NCBI RefSeq assembly: GCF_027942865.1
Contig: NC_134517.1
Coordinates: 11,138,275-11,202,274, forward strand
DNA: 64,000 nt
Reading direction: 5' to 3'
From: Odontesthes bonariensis
Taxonomy: Eukaryota; Chordata; Actinopteri; Atheriniformes; Atherinopsidae
The notes beneath the pieces are model-generated. The model was not told the origin of the DNA. It made no database searches and was given only the letters and a program-made list of their open reading frames with translations. The position numbers and the translations under genes are program-made. Below are positions 10,140 through 23,700 of the stretch, in pieces; the first letter of the stretch is position 1, and each line of letters begins with the position of its first letter.

Positions 10140-12152
10140 GGATTTGTGAGATCAGGACCTCAAAAGAATGAGGTCCAAAACTTAGCTGGAGGAGGATGTG
10201 ATGCCTTCTATTGTGGACATAGAGCTAAATCCCCTCCTTCCATCACAAAAGTGTTCTTCAAATTTCTCATATTAGCCGTCAGGAGTGGCTTCCTAATATC
10301 GTCTTTTTGTGGGCTGCAGGTGTTTCATGACTTGGCAAAGAGAAGCTGCTGCTACTGTTACGTGTTACCTTTAAAAGAAAAGTCAAATGTTTTACAAGGA
10401 GAAGAAAATCCTCTCCTTGAGTACGATTTGGCCAAGCAAGATGCCACATTAAACACAATCCTCCGAATTACAAAGCAGTTCTTCATCATTTCACTCATGT
10501 TAACTACAGCAGCCCAGCCCTCTCATTACACCACCACCATAAAGCCACTCTGACTCTCAGTCTGGGACTCTCTCTAAACACGCCTCCATTACAAATAATA
10601 AACAAGAGACAAACATTTATTGCAATGTACCCATTTATTTCACTCCACTACAAAATTATAGAATCATTTGAACTATGATACAACCTCCACATATACATAA
10701 TGTACAGTTTGAGGAGAAGCTGAGGCCAAGTTAGAAACGGTGATCAGTTATTTAATATCGGAGCATGCAGGTTCCCACTTTGCTACAAGTTTTCCTTTTA
10801 AGATTTTGATGAATTTTTTCATACACCCCCTGTATGTTTACCTCTTATGTCGGATGGAATTAAAGTAATACTGATGAAAATAGATTGAATATGTCAGTGC
10901 AGTCTGACTGCTGTTTATGGCTCCCATTGCTTTGCAATGCAGCCTTCTCTTTGTATCAGACAGAAGTGTAAATGTAGTTGTTTTCTCACAAAATGAAAGC
11001 CTATAAGATTCAGCCCGCTGGGTAACTGCTCTACATACAGCTGAAAGTTGGATATTTTTCCACAGTTGTCGAAAACAAACAGGGCCAGTTCCATTCATTT
11101 ACAGATTGCTTTGTCCTTGCTCGGCCACATCGTCTGCAACATCACAATTAACTCATGTTCTTAGCACAGATGCATCATTTACGCACACAGATATTCATTT
11201 TGAAGGAGTATAGAACCTTTGCATGTTTGTTAAGCTGCTGGTCTGAGCAGGCAACAGGAGCCCGTACAATGAAGCAGGTTCAACATATCCAGGTACCTGG
11301 GGCAACTAAACCTTAGTAATGGAGATCTTGTTAAGTGGTACTACGATGCTGGTCATCCACTCAGTACGTCAACCCAAATTTCCTACTCTGAATATGTGCA
11401 TTTATGTAAGACAGCTGGAGTTAGAATTTAACGGCCAATCGCAATCCTTTGTCTGGCAGGCTGAAAAGCAGCTGTAGCAGCAAAAGCTGGAAGGAAGGGA
11501 AAAAAAAAACTATGACAATGTGTAAATTATGACTCAATATTACTTACTGCCATTCCATTTGTGTTTTTAATGAAATGAGTGGTGTGAAAGTTTTCTGTCT
11601 GACTCAGGCAGATGCAGCACCGGCTCTTTCAGATGTTCACTGCACCAAATAACGCACAAACAAAATAGCTTTTCACACCAGCCAGCTGGCCTATTTTAAA
11701 TCTCTAAGATCATTTTTCTGTCACCCCGGCGTTAAAATGCTAAATAATGAATGTTTTAGTTCAGTGATTTTAATAAGCTTTTAAGAATTCTATGAACATA
11801 CAGACATGATCCGATGCAATTCAGCGAGTTGGATACGCTGCGGACTGCACAGTCATACAGCGTGGGACAAAATGGCAGCTAAGCTTTTAGAATCCAGAGA
11901 TGATATTAATGAAGGAAAAGAACTATCTCCAAATCCTTAAAAGTCTGAATGGGCCAAGCATTAGCTGAACCAGTCTCTCTATTTCAGGCTCCATAATCCT
12001 TCCCCTCTGCAGAAGGATGCTTCTCAGTGAAAGGAAAAGCAGCGCAGTTTCAACACAAAACTTTTTTCATTTTATGACAGAACTGATTGGTCAGGAGGCG
12101 GTGCTTTTACATGTGTTTATCTCTTACATTGGTTTCCAGCATCAGTTGTCAT
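10140..12152. other. Non-coding stretch between b2m and traf3ip1
   Basis: No gene is supported here. A TTTATT at about 10614 reads as AATAAA on the minus strand and could end a long traf3ip1 3' UTR, but a signal at 14707-14712 is much nearer to the stop codon. The open frames here (for example 10146-10553) show no recognisable protein. Confidence 0.4.
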
Positions 12153-12962
12153 TAGGGATGGGAATCGAAAACCGGTTCTTGTGGAGAACCGGTTCCCAGT
12201 GTTTCAATTCCTTGGAATCGTTTGGCGATTTTGCAAACGATTCCCTTATCGATTCCAGTGGGCGCGAATGACATCACCACGCAGCGTTGCGTGGCGAGTC
12301 CAGTGCAGCCAGCAGTCAACAGTAAACATGGCGCCCAAGCGGTACAAACGCTCGAAAGTTTGGTTACACTTCCCTAAAAAAGACAACAACAGGGCAACTT
12401 GCAAAGTGAATATTTCACCAAAGGGAGGAAATACTACCAACATGCAATAACTATGAATGAATGATTAACGTCGGTGAATCTGAACCCAGCAACGTTAGCA
12501 ACGTTAGCATGTCCTCGGCTAACACAGCAGGTAACTAACTAACTAACAAACACTGCCTATCATGTTAGCGCCATTTGCCTCATTGTAAAACCTGCTGTTA
12601 GTAACGGTTAAGGTTAAATGAATGCCTTCTCATGCATTAAATTTAGATGAAATCATGAGAGACAGAGCCTGACTGGCTCAGAGCCAGAGGCTGGTGGTAC
12701 TACCCCCAGTTCACGTCTACCTCCAGCTTCTCCTTTCACCAGAGCAGGGAAGAGTTAAATTACCCAGGCCATGATAGACCAATGTGGACCTCACCGTTGT
12801 TGGGTTTGTAAGGTCATGACTCGTGTTACTTCTAAACTGAACAAAGTTGATGCTAATCGACCGGTTTGTTGTTCTTTTTCTCAAATGAGAATCGATAAGG
12901 GAACCGATAAAGAACCGAATCGTTAAGCAGAATCGAAAATGGAATTAGAATTCCCATCCCTA
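12153..12962 (+). mobile_element. hAT derivative with BED zinc-finger relic
   Basis: The ends tagggatgggaatcg and attcccatcccta are inverted repeats, and the element is flanked by a perfect 8-bp duplication gttgtcat (12145-12152 and 12963-12970), diagnostic of hAT. From 12328 an ATG opens MAPKRYKRSKVWLHFPKKDN, then GGNTTNMQ and a stop. This is a BED zinc finger whose cysteine pair and rear histidines are lost. No catalytic domain remains, so it is a deletion derivative. Confidence 0.9.
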
Positions 12963-14706
12963 GTTGTCATAGTGATAGAAGGTAAAAACTGAAAAACCTA
13001 AAGTTCCTCACTGAGTCACTATCCTGCTTCATCGCACAGGCTCCAGGAATGCAAACCCTGTGCGTAGAAAACGCAGTCTCATATGAATGAATGGAACTGT
13101 TTCTCATACAACTGGAATCAATAAAAAAACAAAAAAAATAAGTTGAATTACATTCCTCAATCCAAGCTGGATTTCATAGTGTTTCATGGTAAAGACTTAA
13201 TGACTGCATCTCAGACAGGAAGCAACTGCACGTACACCAATGTCCCCAGCAGTGTGGAATGATCTGGCATTACATCATCTTCACTCAGGGTGAGATGGAG
13301 CACCATGAGAAAGAACTGTAGGTTATTCCCACATGGAGAAAAGAGTTTAGAGGAAAACTGGGACATTTTCAGTCTCTCACCTCAACCACATTATTGGTCT
13401 CGTATTGCTTCATATTTTCATATTAGTTACATGTGTAAAGTACATTTCATATAGCTGCAAAAGAAGCTAGTAAAATATAATTTTTTTAAATTTTATTACT
13501 TATAAATAAACTTCACATAAAGTTCCATCTGCCCAAACACTGTATTGGTCCCAAACACAGGAACAGTTTGGCAAATTCTACAGTGCGAACAGAAAATATG
13601 AGATCTCAACAACCGCAAGCTCACTGCATTAGATTTATGCTATGTTTAATCTGGAAAGTACAAAAAGTTTGCGTGTCTTTTTGAAAGTAGCTATGACAGA
13701 AAGAGAAGGACTCTAACACTCCTTACTTGACAGAGAGCATCCTTTTTTCCTAAAAGATTTTAAAATGTAACTTATCAAAGTGCAGCAGTGCTTCTAGAGT
13801 GGAAGAGAGGATGGAGGAACAACCCTAAACTGGCTTCTACACAAATGGATGAGAAAAACAGCGTAAATCTTTTTTTTTTTTTTTTTTCTGAAAAAGGAAG
13901 CGTAGCTAAAGGAGAACTGTTTTAAATAGAAGAAGTGAATAAAGTGAAAGACCAGCATGTCGTGTAAATGAATCCAGAGAAAAATTAAACAATTTTAAAA
14001 GTACATAACCAGGACCCTCCATATCAATCCTAAATCCCTCAAATTTCCTTTCCCCGTTATTATTTTCTCTTGGTTTGAATCAGCCGACTGTGCCAGGAGT
14101 GTCTTTAATAAGGTAGTCTGACACCACAGTCATCTTCCTGGATAAGGACCAGAAAATGTACCTGCAATCAAATTATATGTAGAGACTTCAAATGCTCATA
14201 ACAAAGACAAAATCCCGAAAATAATGTCCTGTTTTTTGTGATTTAAAAAAAAGTACATTTGAATTTGTAACTAGTGGTTAGTTAATGTGCCGCCAAGCCA
14301 GCATTCAGTTTGAGTACGGACTCCAACTCTCAAGTCATGAGCTGAGCACCGGCTCATGTCACAAAGGCACCATTACAGAACAAAGGTGGCGTCAGGTTAG
14401 TGTGCAGAGCACACGGGTGAACTTCACCGATTCATTCACCATCTGTCAGGCTCATCAGCTGCTTGAGTTCCAATGCCATCATTCACATTTTCAGTTCCAT
14501 CATCTAAATATTTCTAAAGAATGGGAGCCACTGCGGGGTCCTTTTATGTACCGGTCTTACAGATGTTTCCCTCTCCAGATGTGCCTCTCCTGTACTGACA
14601 ACAAAGCCTAACAGTGCAGTGTTTGGTCCCATCCCACAGAAGAAAAAATGGCGTTACCATCTTCTCTAAACGGGAAACTGCTCTTGCTTAAATAGTCAGA
14701 GCACAT

Positions 14707-14712
14707 TTTATT
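14707..14712 (-). terminator. Candidate traf3ip1 polyadenylation signal
   Basis: TTTATT on the plus strand reads AATAAA on the minus strand, 35 nt after the traf3ip1 stop codon. If used, it gives a very short 3' UTR; a longer UTR reaching the signal near 10614 cannot be excluded. Confidence 0.45.
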
Positions 14713-14746
14713 TGGTTTTACTCTCCTCTTAGTTCTTGTTGCTCTC

Positions 14747-17700
14747 TCAGGTTCTGGAGGAGAAGCTGATCCCAGTCACCATCTTCTGGATCTTCTCCTC
14801 ATTCTTCAGTATGTTGGACCTCACAGCACAGATCTTGTCCTGCTGGTCCTTGATCAGCAGCTCCAGCTCAGCCAGCTCTGCTTTAAGAGGCTCCACGGCT
14901 CTGTCGGTCGCACTGCGGCACACACAAACAGCGTTAGTTTCAATGCTTATGTGGATTAGTTCGCTCGTCGATGCTGACCTGTAAATACGGTAGAAAAGTT
15001 AGTTGTTCTCACGGTAAATACCTCATATTTTCAACTTAATATAGGATCCCTATTCAACAACTTATTTTTCCAACAGCACTCTTATTTATCTGGGTGAGCC
15101 CTGGACAACGCTGATTTAAGGAGTGCTTAAAGGTGTCTTCTGACTGGTTGAATTCCTGGACACTTGGAGTGGGGAGAGGATGTTGCTGACTTGTGATTTA
15201 ACGCACATTACTCATTGGTTACACCAGTCAAGATTAGGGTTGCAAAATTCCCGGAATTTTTAAAGATGGGAACTTTCCATGGGAATTTAAGGGAATTAAC
15301 AGGAATTTATGGGAATAAACTGGGAATTTTCAAAATTGAAGGTTGGCTCTTCTAGGGAACTTAAATATAGTTGAGGAAAGTATATTTTAGCATCATCATG
15401 ACTTGAATCTGAGGCCCTTGCACCTGTAGCCTCCATCATCCTCCAAATCCCACCATCATCAGCCGCCTCCGAGCGCAACTGGTCACGGTTTGGCAACACC
15501 CACACAAAGGTTCGCAACAGGCTCACAAATGTGAGAGTGGAAAAGCTGGTTGGCATTCGCGCAAACCTTAAGCTCTTTGAGCCTGACACAGAGCCATCCT
15601 CAACCGGGCTGGACAGTGACACTGAAGAGGAAGACTCAGAGTTGGATGTTGAGGAAGGGGACATGTTGTTGGATGTTGATGAGGCCCAGGAAGAGTCTAT
15701 TGGCATTTTTGAATGAGTGGGGTTAGGGGATGGGTAATATTGAACCCAACACTCCTGTTTTTGTTTATCCATGAAACAAGTATTTAGAACGTGTTCTACT
15801 CTACTTACAAATAAATCTGTTGAAAACAGTTTGTATGCATGTTTTCTTATGACTTCTGTTTATATTTATGCTTGGATATAATATATTCCCAGTTAGTTCT
15901 CCTAAATTCCCATTAGTTCCCATAATTCCCATTATTCCCACGGAAAGTTTCCAATATGGAATATATCCAAAATTCCCAAGCTTAACTTCCCATAGAAATT
16001 TACCGGAAACTTTCCGGAAATTTTCCGCCCCTTTGCAACCCTAGTCAAGATGCTCCAACTTGTATCTTAAATCCAGCCATACGTGTTCCAACCAGAACCG
16101 GATCCACAGTATGACCGTGAGCAGCACGATGAACCATCACAACAGAGATTACAGCAGGACGTCTCTGATATGATCATGAGTTTACTGTGCAACATATAGA
16201 TTATGTTGCCTTTCTGTTCCTCACTATATATTTTGATAATGTTAACAATGGTTTTGAATAACTCCATGTTTCTGAGTGGTTGTGGAAGCAACGCAATAAG
16301 TGTCACCACCGCTTCTGGCTCAGACTGCTGCTGTTAGACTTTAACTTTAATCTCCCTGCAAAGCCACTGACGTACTCGGCCTTGATCATAAGCTGTCATC
16401 TGTGACGTGCGGCGAGCAAATCCAAAAATTTTAGCAATTGTGTTGCTGCCCAGGAAAAAACAAACTGCACCCACTGATTCGGCTGGTTCTTTAGGGAAGC
16501 TGGAAAGCGTCATCTTGATCTCGCAACCCGAAACACATTTTCTTGTAAACAACTCCGAAACCTAGTTCCATGCTAAGAGAAACAATTGTGGATCACTTGT
16601 TCCTTCCAGGGCTAAAACATCTGCTTTTAAATGATTACTGTGGGTAGCGTGCATGCTCTAGCTGGGGCGCACTGCCTGGAGAATTTGACCATAAAAGGAA
16701 ATCCATGTTCCTTCAATTTTTAATAAAAAGTCTTGACCAAGAGTTTGAGAATACTGGATAAATCAAGTTCATTTTGCATAAAAAAATGACTAAAACATGT
16801 ATCTTTTTTTAAGCTTTAAGATGATAATACATCGTTTTAACACTGCAATAAGTCCGATAACATAGCATAAACAAGCCACGGGCCCTTTAACAACCTGGGC
16901 CAGGCCAACACATGACTCTCAACAAAAAAGAAATCCGTACCAACTGTCTGTGACCACACTGCAGGCGAGGGAAATGGGACTATTTGTGGCAGTCAAGTAC
17001 TTTTCTGTCATTGTGATGAGTGGTAGTGTGAGCCTGATTTGCTGCTTGTGCTATTATTAGCTCCCAGGCTAGGTAGCGTACGCTCTCCCACACAGTTCAA
17101 ATGTGCTCGAGCAGTTTCAGGATGCAGTTTGTGTCCAATCTATACGTGCACTGTAGGAGTGGACTCCAGTTGTTCTAGCTCTAAAGCCAAGTCCAATGAT
17201 CAAAAGTTAGAAATTCATCTATATGTTTCTCTGTAGTATAGTAGACCAAAGCACAGCATAGACATTTCCTAAGACCTCAGAAAAGAAAAAAAAAAACACG
17301 ATACGTGTCCTTCAACTCCAAACTAAATGATCATCTTTTGCAGGTCTAAGTGTAACATAAGAAATGAGCAATTTCTCAGCTATTTACCTCGTGAACAACA
17401 TGTAAAAAAATCTGAATTGGAACTGAGTGAATCCGTGTTAGAGAGATGCTTGCATGAGAGGGTGAGTCTGTTCATGGAGCTAACTCAGCAGCACCTAACA
17501 AACAGCGTGCTGGGTGTGTGGCGAGCCCACCTCTGCTCCTGCAGCAAGGCCTTGGCGTGCTCCTTATTTTCCCGTCGCCAGGCGTGCAGCTCAGCCTGCA
17601 TGGCATCCATGTCCTCCTGGATGTAGTCCATGATCTTACCCAAAGGCAGGGAACTACGGCACACCATCTGAATGGAGGAACGAAGCCGCTCGATCTCCCG

Positions 17701-20700
17701 CGTCACCATTTCTCGCTCCTTCTTACGCGCCGCTTCGGAAACCAGGTTCTGAAAGTGGAATTAAAAACATTCACGCTGACCTTCTGCAGAACAAAGTAAA
17801 CGAAATGTTACATTTTAGTTGCCAGCATCTTAGATTATTTGAGAAACCATTAAGAAAAAAATATTATTCTCATGTACAGTGTAGTGACCATAAAAAACAA
17901 ATTAAACATAAACCAAACAAAATCAAAAGACCACTGATGCACCATGGGGGATGTGGTTTAAAGCAAGCAAAAGAAGATGAATGTCCAAGATGAATTCTTG
18001 CGTTTTCTGATGATTTATTTCAAAACAATAAAACAAACAAAAGAACAAAGAAAACCATGCCTGCTGCTCTCTCCTTTTCCCTGGTAAAAAAACATTGGCC
18101 CACCCAGGTGCATGCTGGTACTCCAGGTGCCTACCTACACAAATAGCTTCAGGTGCTCAGTGTGACCCAATTACCAAAATATTCTAAACAAATAACTAAC
18201 AAGGAATATTTAGCAAAAGATCTAATCTAAATAAAGCACTGAAATGAATCAAATAAAGTTACTCATAATTAGCTAATTAAAACTCGAACCAAAAAACAAA
18301 AACTAACTTTACAAATAGCTCCTTACATACAGGTTGATAAAGTTATTTTGGTATGGTACGCAGCTAAATAGGTTTACATGTTTTCATGTTCTAGAAACAC
18401 CTTTGCTTTCTTACAATGTACAGCAACTCATGCCCATCTCTGTGTGGAAAGGCAACTACAACACAACAGCCTGGGCTACAGACAAACCCGTGTTTTCTGT
18501 GGCTGAAAGTAACACCAGAAAACCTGGCACGACCTCTTTAAATCTTCTTTAAATCACGAACAGGTAGGTCAACACGATGATCAAACACACCAACAGAGAA
18601 AGACCTTTTTAATGATCTGAATTATCTAACACACAGTGATGTATCCAACCACTATATGAAAACACACAGAAATTACTGATGTGTCTCTAGACCAAAACAT
18701 AAACACTCTTTAGGAATTCCACCTTTGCCAGCAAAGTCTCCAATGCCCAGAACCAGAGCAAGGCGGCATTTAGTGGTTTAGGATTTCAAGGCTAAAACGC
18801 AAAGGAGGAATTCGACCAAGCTAGCTGTGTATACAAAGATCAAACATGCTGCTAAATTGTGTAGGCTAAAGTAGGGGGACTGGTCTGTTGAAGGTTTCCA
18901 GTGCATGGTGTGCTGCTGAAGGAGGATTTGCTTCATCCTAATTACACTCAGGGCCTTGATGGTGAAAAGGAGGCGAAGGTATTAGGGAAGGAACTCCCTT
19001 GGCAGAAAGCAAACCCGAGGATGTTTGCTCAGCTGGACTTTGCAAGGCCTGTGTGTGTCTGTGCAATGTGAAGGTACTCTGTATTGCAACCCTTGAGCAA
19101 CACACACACACACACACACCCACCAACAAACACCCACCGGAGGATCAGGCGCAGCACACAGCGAACACACATCACCCCCACCCACAGTCTTAGTCTTTAA
19201 GTTTGTTTATTTTAGAAACAGGCTGTGGCAGTGGGGTTATTTTACTGCTGTATTAAATAACAACTGCTACACTCTTGCCTCCTTTCAAGTGCAATTCTCG
19301 ACCCAAATTGCACTTTTTGGTCCCTCTGATGGGAGCACCTGCCTTCATGAGGCAGCAGAATTGATACTCACAACAGAGTGTAAGCTACATGACAGCTTCC
19401 TCTTCAAAACACACAACGTGTCACAGAAGCTGCTCGGGTAACAGCTATGCCTGGCATGGAACGGCTGGCATTCATTTTGGCGTAACAAGCATTTACCTTA
19501 TCAAACCATCTCCTCAAACAAATCAAACAGCTAACTCATTCAAATCTTGACAGGCAGCTCGACCAGACAAGACCACACTGTGAAGATGACATCAAACATT
19601 ATCGTTGGCGTCCATTCCCTTTCAGGGAGTAAGTCCACATTTCTGATGGCCTCACTCTGTTGACCGTTTGTGGTGACTCAAGAGTGTGAAGGTTGAAATG
19701 CCTCAGCGCAGTGGTCCCCCAGCAAGGTGGGTGGCTTTCCACTGAGCGCTATGAACACTGCAGCTAGACAAATACTCCAATGGCTCGTTGGGCTGGCCTA
19801 CTTGTGGTTTTGGTCTGCATAGCACAGACAGGACCCATGGCTTCATTCTGTTTGCCGTCCCCTTGCTACCCCCACCCCTCTCCTTCTCTGTTGGAAAATA
19901 AAAAAAACTTGGTGTGAAAACATGACCCCTTGTTCGTGTGCACTCTGTCTTGGTAGATATAAATCACAGCTTTATGGAGGTCTCTGTTAGGGTCTACGAG
20001 ACCCGTGTGCTCCTAGTTTTCCTTTTGTTCACCCTGATGACACAACAATATTTAGACACGGTGACCACAGTGGACTAGGAAGTGATGGAGGGGAAAGATT
20101 TTTCCAATCAACTAGACAATGGAAGCTTCACGCAATGAGGACAACACAGCCTTTGGTTAGTAGTGGGAAAATGCAGGGATTTACTAAGAAGTTTGACATC
20201 TCACTTTGATAGCCACAGCATTTTGGTTGCAGGTTGACACAGTTTCAGTTTCCCTTTTCAGACACAATAAAACATATATACGATCTGTTCCTCAGCAGGT
20301 CTTAAAGATATGAAAATACAGTCTTTCTATCTGTGCTGTCTCGAACTTTAACCTTTAACATGCTAACTGAGGCCTGTAGAGTCTGAGATGTAGCTCTTGG
20401 CTTTTTGACCTTGGGGTGACCTTGCTGGGACGTCCACTCCTGGGAAGATTGACAGCTGTCCTGAATGTCCTACACTTGTAAGTAATCTTTCTCTCTGTAG
20501 AATGATGGACTCCAAATCATTTAGAAATGTCCTTATAACCCTTCCCAGAAGCAACAATTGCTTCTCTCAGATCAATGCTGATCTCTTTCCTCCTTGGCAT
20601 TGTGTTAACACACAGCTGAATGCTCCAGAGCAGCAAACTGACAAAACTTCTGCCTTTATAGAGACTCTCACACTTAATGATGATCAATTAATCAAGTGCG

Positions 20701-23700
20701 TTTGATCTGCAGCCCTTGGCTGCGACTTACTTTCAGTATGTGGACATTTTCCACACACTGCCTCTACATTTTTGTTTAGTCTTTCGTAAATGAATAATAG
20801 CTGTGTTGACATTTCAAGTGTTGCTGTTCGTCTGAGGTTGTATTTCCTTAAGGCTCTAAGGCCTGATAAGGTTTTAGTCAATTTCCTTTTTTTTTTGTAT
20901 TAAGGCAGTTGTTTTGAAGACCATGTTTTCTTTTTTATAATGTCTGCTTCACCATTTTAAGTTACATGACAGCATGCTTGTTGAGTGAAGTTTTATAACA
21001 TTTAGACCAAATGACACGTCAAAGTTCAGTACAATGTGAAATTCCCCCTCATCACATGCTCAATTAGTTTAATTAGGAAATCCATGCTTAAATGTGATTT
21101 ATGGACTGCTTTTGGGTATTTTCTGTGGTCGAGAAAAATATTCTTCAAAGCTTCCTTTGACAAGAAAAATGTCTCACAAGCACAGAATGTGTTAATACCA
21201 TAGCAACCCTGAGGGTATCATTAAGTGGGAAAACAATGATTTAGACCTCAAGTTGATTGTGAGAGATCACTTTTTCTTTGAAAGAGACCTGTTCATTACT
21301 ATTACCATTATTATCAGCTGTAATTACTGCCAATTTTTAGACCAAGTTTCATCAAAACAAAAGGACAAGCAATAAATGTCAAAGCTTTCAGAAGAGTGGT
21401 GACACCCACAATCAAGTTGAGTTTCACTTGTTAAAGACCACCAGTCTTTACGAATTAAAGCTCAGGTCACAACTAAAACAAATAGGAAATAAAAAGTTTT
21501 GTGTAGGTAGGTTACAGAACTTTTTTAACTTGGGAGCTTCTAGGAACTAATGTAATGGCTACTGATGTCCATTTGGAGACACTGATACACATCCAGAGGG
21601 TTTTTACAGGGTTCTCCTGAAGCTGAGTGCTCTGAAAAGTGAGCCGGGAGCAAATCATAGTCTGACAATTCTGTTTATGGTCCTCCTTGCCATATTTCAT
21701 AAAAAGGCTATTCAAAAGTCAAGCTAGAATATAAAAATAACTTGGAGTCAGTGAGGTGAGGAGAGACGCACTGAAGTTACAGAATGTTGTTCTAAGGTCA
21801 CTGTAGGCCCCTGGGGAGATAATAAGATCGCCACCCTGGGGTATGGGGTGGACTGAGATGATTCATCGACTTCCTATGATGACTAGTTATTCCACAGTGA
21901 AAGAAAATGGAAACTTTCTTAAGAGTGCAAAAGGTTTTGAGGTCCTAACTTGGAATTAAAACATTTGGCTGCCTTCAGGTAGGTATTCTTAAACCCAACC
22001 AAACTCTTCAAACAAGTCAATATGCCCTCAACAAATGTAATATGACTAATGCAACAGCACAGGGTCATTTCCTTGTGTTTCCACAAAAAAATGTTGGATG
22101 TTTATGAAGACACAGAGGTCTGCAGAGAGGCGTATTTATTTTCTTGACAATTCTACAGAGAGTATTCTGGCCCTTCTCCTGCGTGACTCTCACTCAACAG
22201 CCATCCATTTGTATGCCACAGGGTTTATTTATACATTACAGACCTTCATCAAGGCTAATTTGATGGGGTAAAGAAAAGGGGAAAAAAAAAGAGTACACAA
22301 AAATTCTTATGAAAACGCAGCTGTTGCAAGGGGCAGATTCTGTCTAAATAAAAAGAGAAGTATCTTGGAATAATATACAAGGCTGCTGAAGGGTCATGAG
22401 GAGGGTCATCCCCATAAATATACAGCAAATACTTTGGTCTCACACACACACACACACTGTGGTGGGACATGGCAAAATACAATCACACAACTGTTAAAAT
22501 GTTCCTTTTTCTTAACCAGCATAGCAAGAGCTAAATTATCTTGGGAATGATACAGAGCAGAAACTAGAACGTAGACAAAATAAAGACTTAATTTTCCTAA
22601 GTATACAAAATCTTTCAAAAGTAGACCTCTATGTAGTTAACGTTAAATTAAAACTGAGTGGTTTGTGACCAATTCAGACACTATTTTGATAAATATAGGC
22701 ACAAAAGAGGCGAAAGGCAGCAGCACTTTGAAAAAGGTCAAACCAAATAGAATGAGGAAACTCAATATTTACATTTTTGTCTCTGTGAGTTTCACTATGA
22801 TTACAATAAAAAAAAGAAACTGCTCCATTAAGCTGACCTCTCCACCCTTTCATGTCAGGAAGGAAGTCATTATAGCTCTTTATACAGCTGACGAGGCAAG
22901 GCCAATAATGATGGAGGGGTGGACTGAAGAGTCCACAGCTCCAATAAGCAGGCATACCTGCACTAAGCTGACCCTGCAGAGTACACAGGATACTGTGATA
23001 CCCTGAAATGGAGGTTGGGAGGCCCTGGAAATCGAGGAGGCTACATTAAGAAAATTAGGATAATCTCTACAAGGCTGTACTCATGTTACACAAAGAGCTC
23101 TGTTATTTTCAGTGTTTTGTCTATGCACGTCTGTTTGTATGTGTGGTTGGACTGACCATTGAGGTGGTCAGATATATAAAAAACACTACTTTTAAAGTTT
23201 TTTTTAATGTTGGGCCTACAAATTCCTGATAAGCTATTTGAGTTTCCTGCTGGTTAAGCTTCAATAACTTTAGGTGTGAGTTATGAGGGATGATGTCTGA
23301 GGGTGCAGTTGGGAAGAGATAGATCAGGGGCCTTTCTGCATGAATGACAGGCCAAAACAGTGTATCCATCACAGTCAGGGTGGTCAGCTAGGATGGGATG
23401 CAGGGAGACCATGCTTCAGTGAAGTGGACCACCCAAAGCAGGCAGCATACACCACCTCACACCACAGAGTACAGACCAAACTGTAAGGTTCTGACAGTTT
23501 CACTTCAAATATTGATGAAGAGAGTGCATTCTGGGTTGATAAACAGGTGGACAGAAGAGAACCCATTAGCAATGGACGTAACCCGTCATGTTCAGACAAC
23601 TTTTCCATCGTGTGCAACGTAAATATGAAATCAAAGAGGACAGAAGAAAAGGAGAAACCTGATTGGTAGGTGTGACCCTTATCTACATGTTCATTTTTAA

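Noticed and set aside
10146-10553. 135-codon open frame right of MITE copy 1
   Set aside because: Composition is not protein-like, there is no domain, and it begins inside the flank of a mobile element.
15296-15772. 158-codon minus-strand open frame inside the hAT derivative
   Set aside because: It is antisense to the transposase C-terminal relic on the plus strand and is serine-rich as expected for a complement of an acidic tail.
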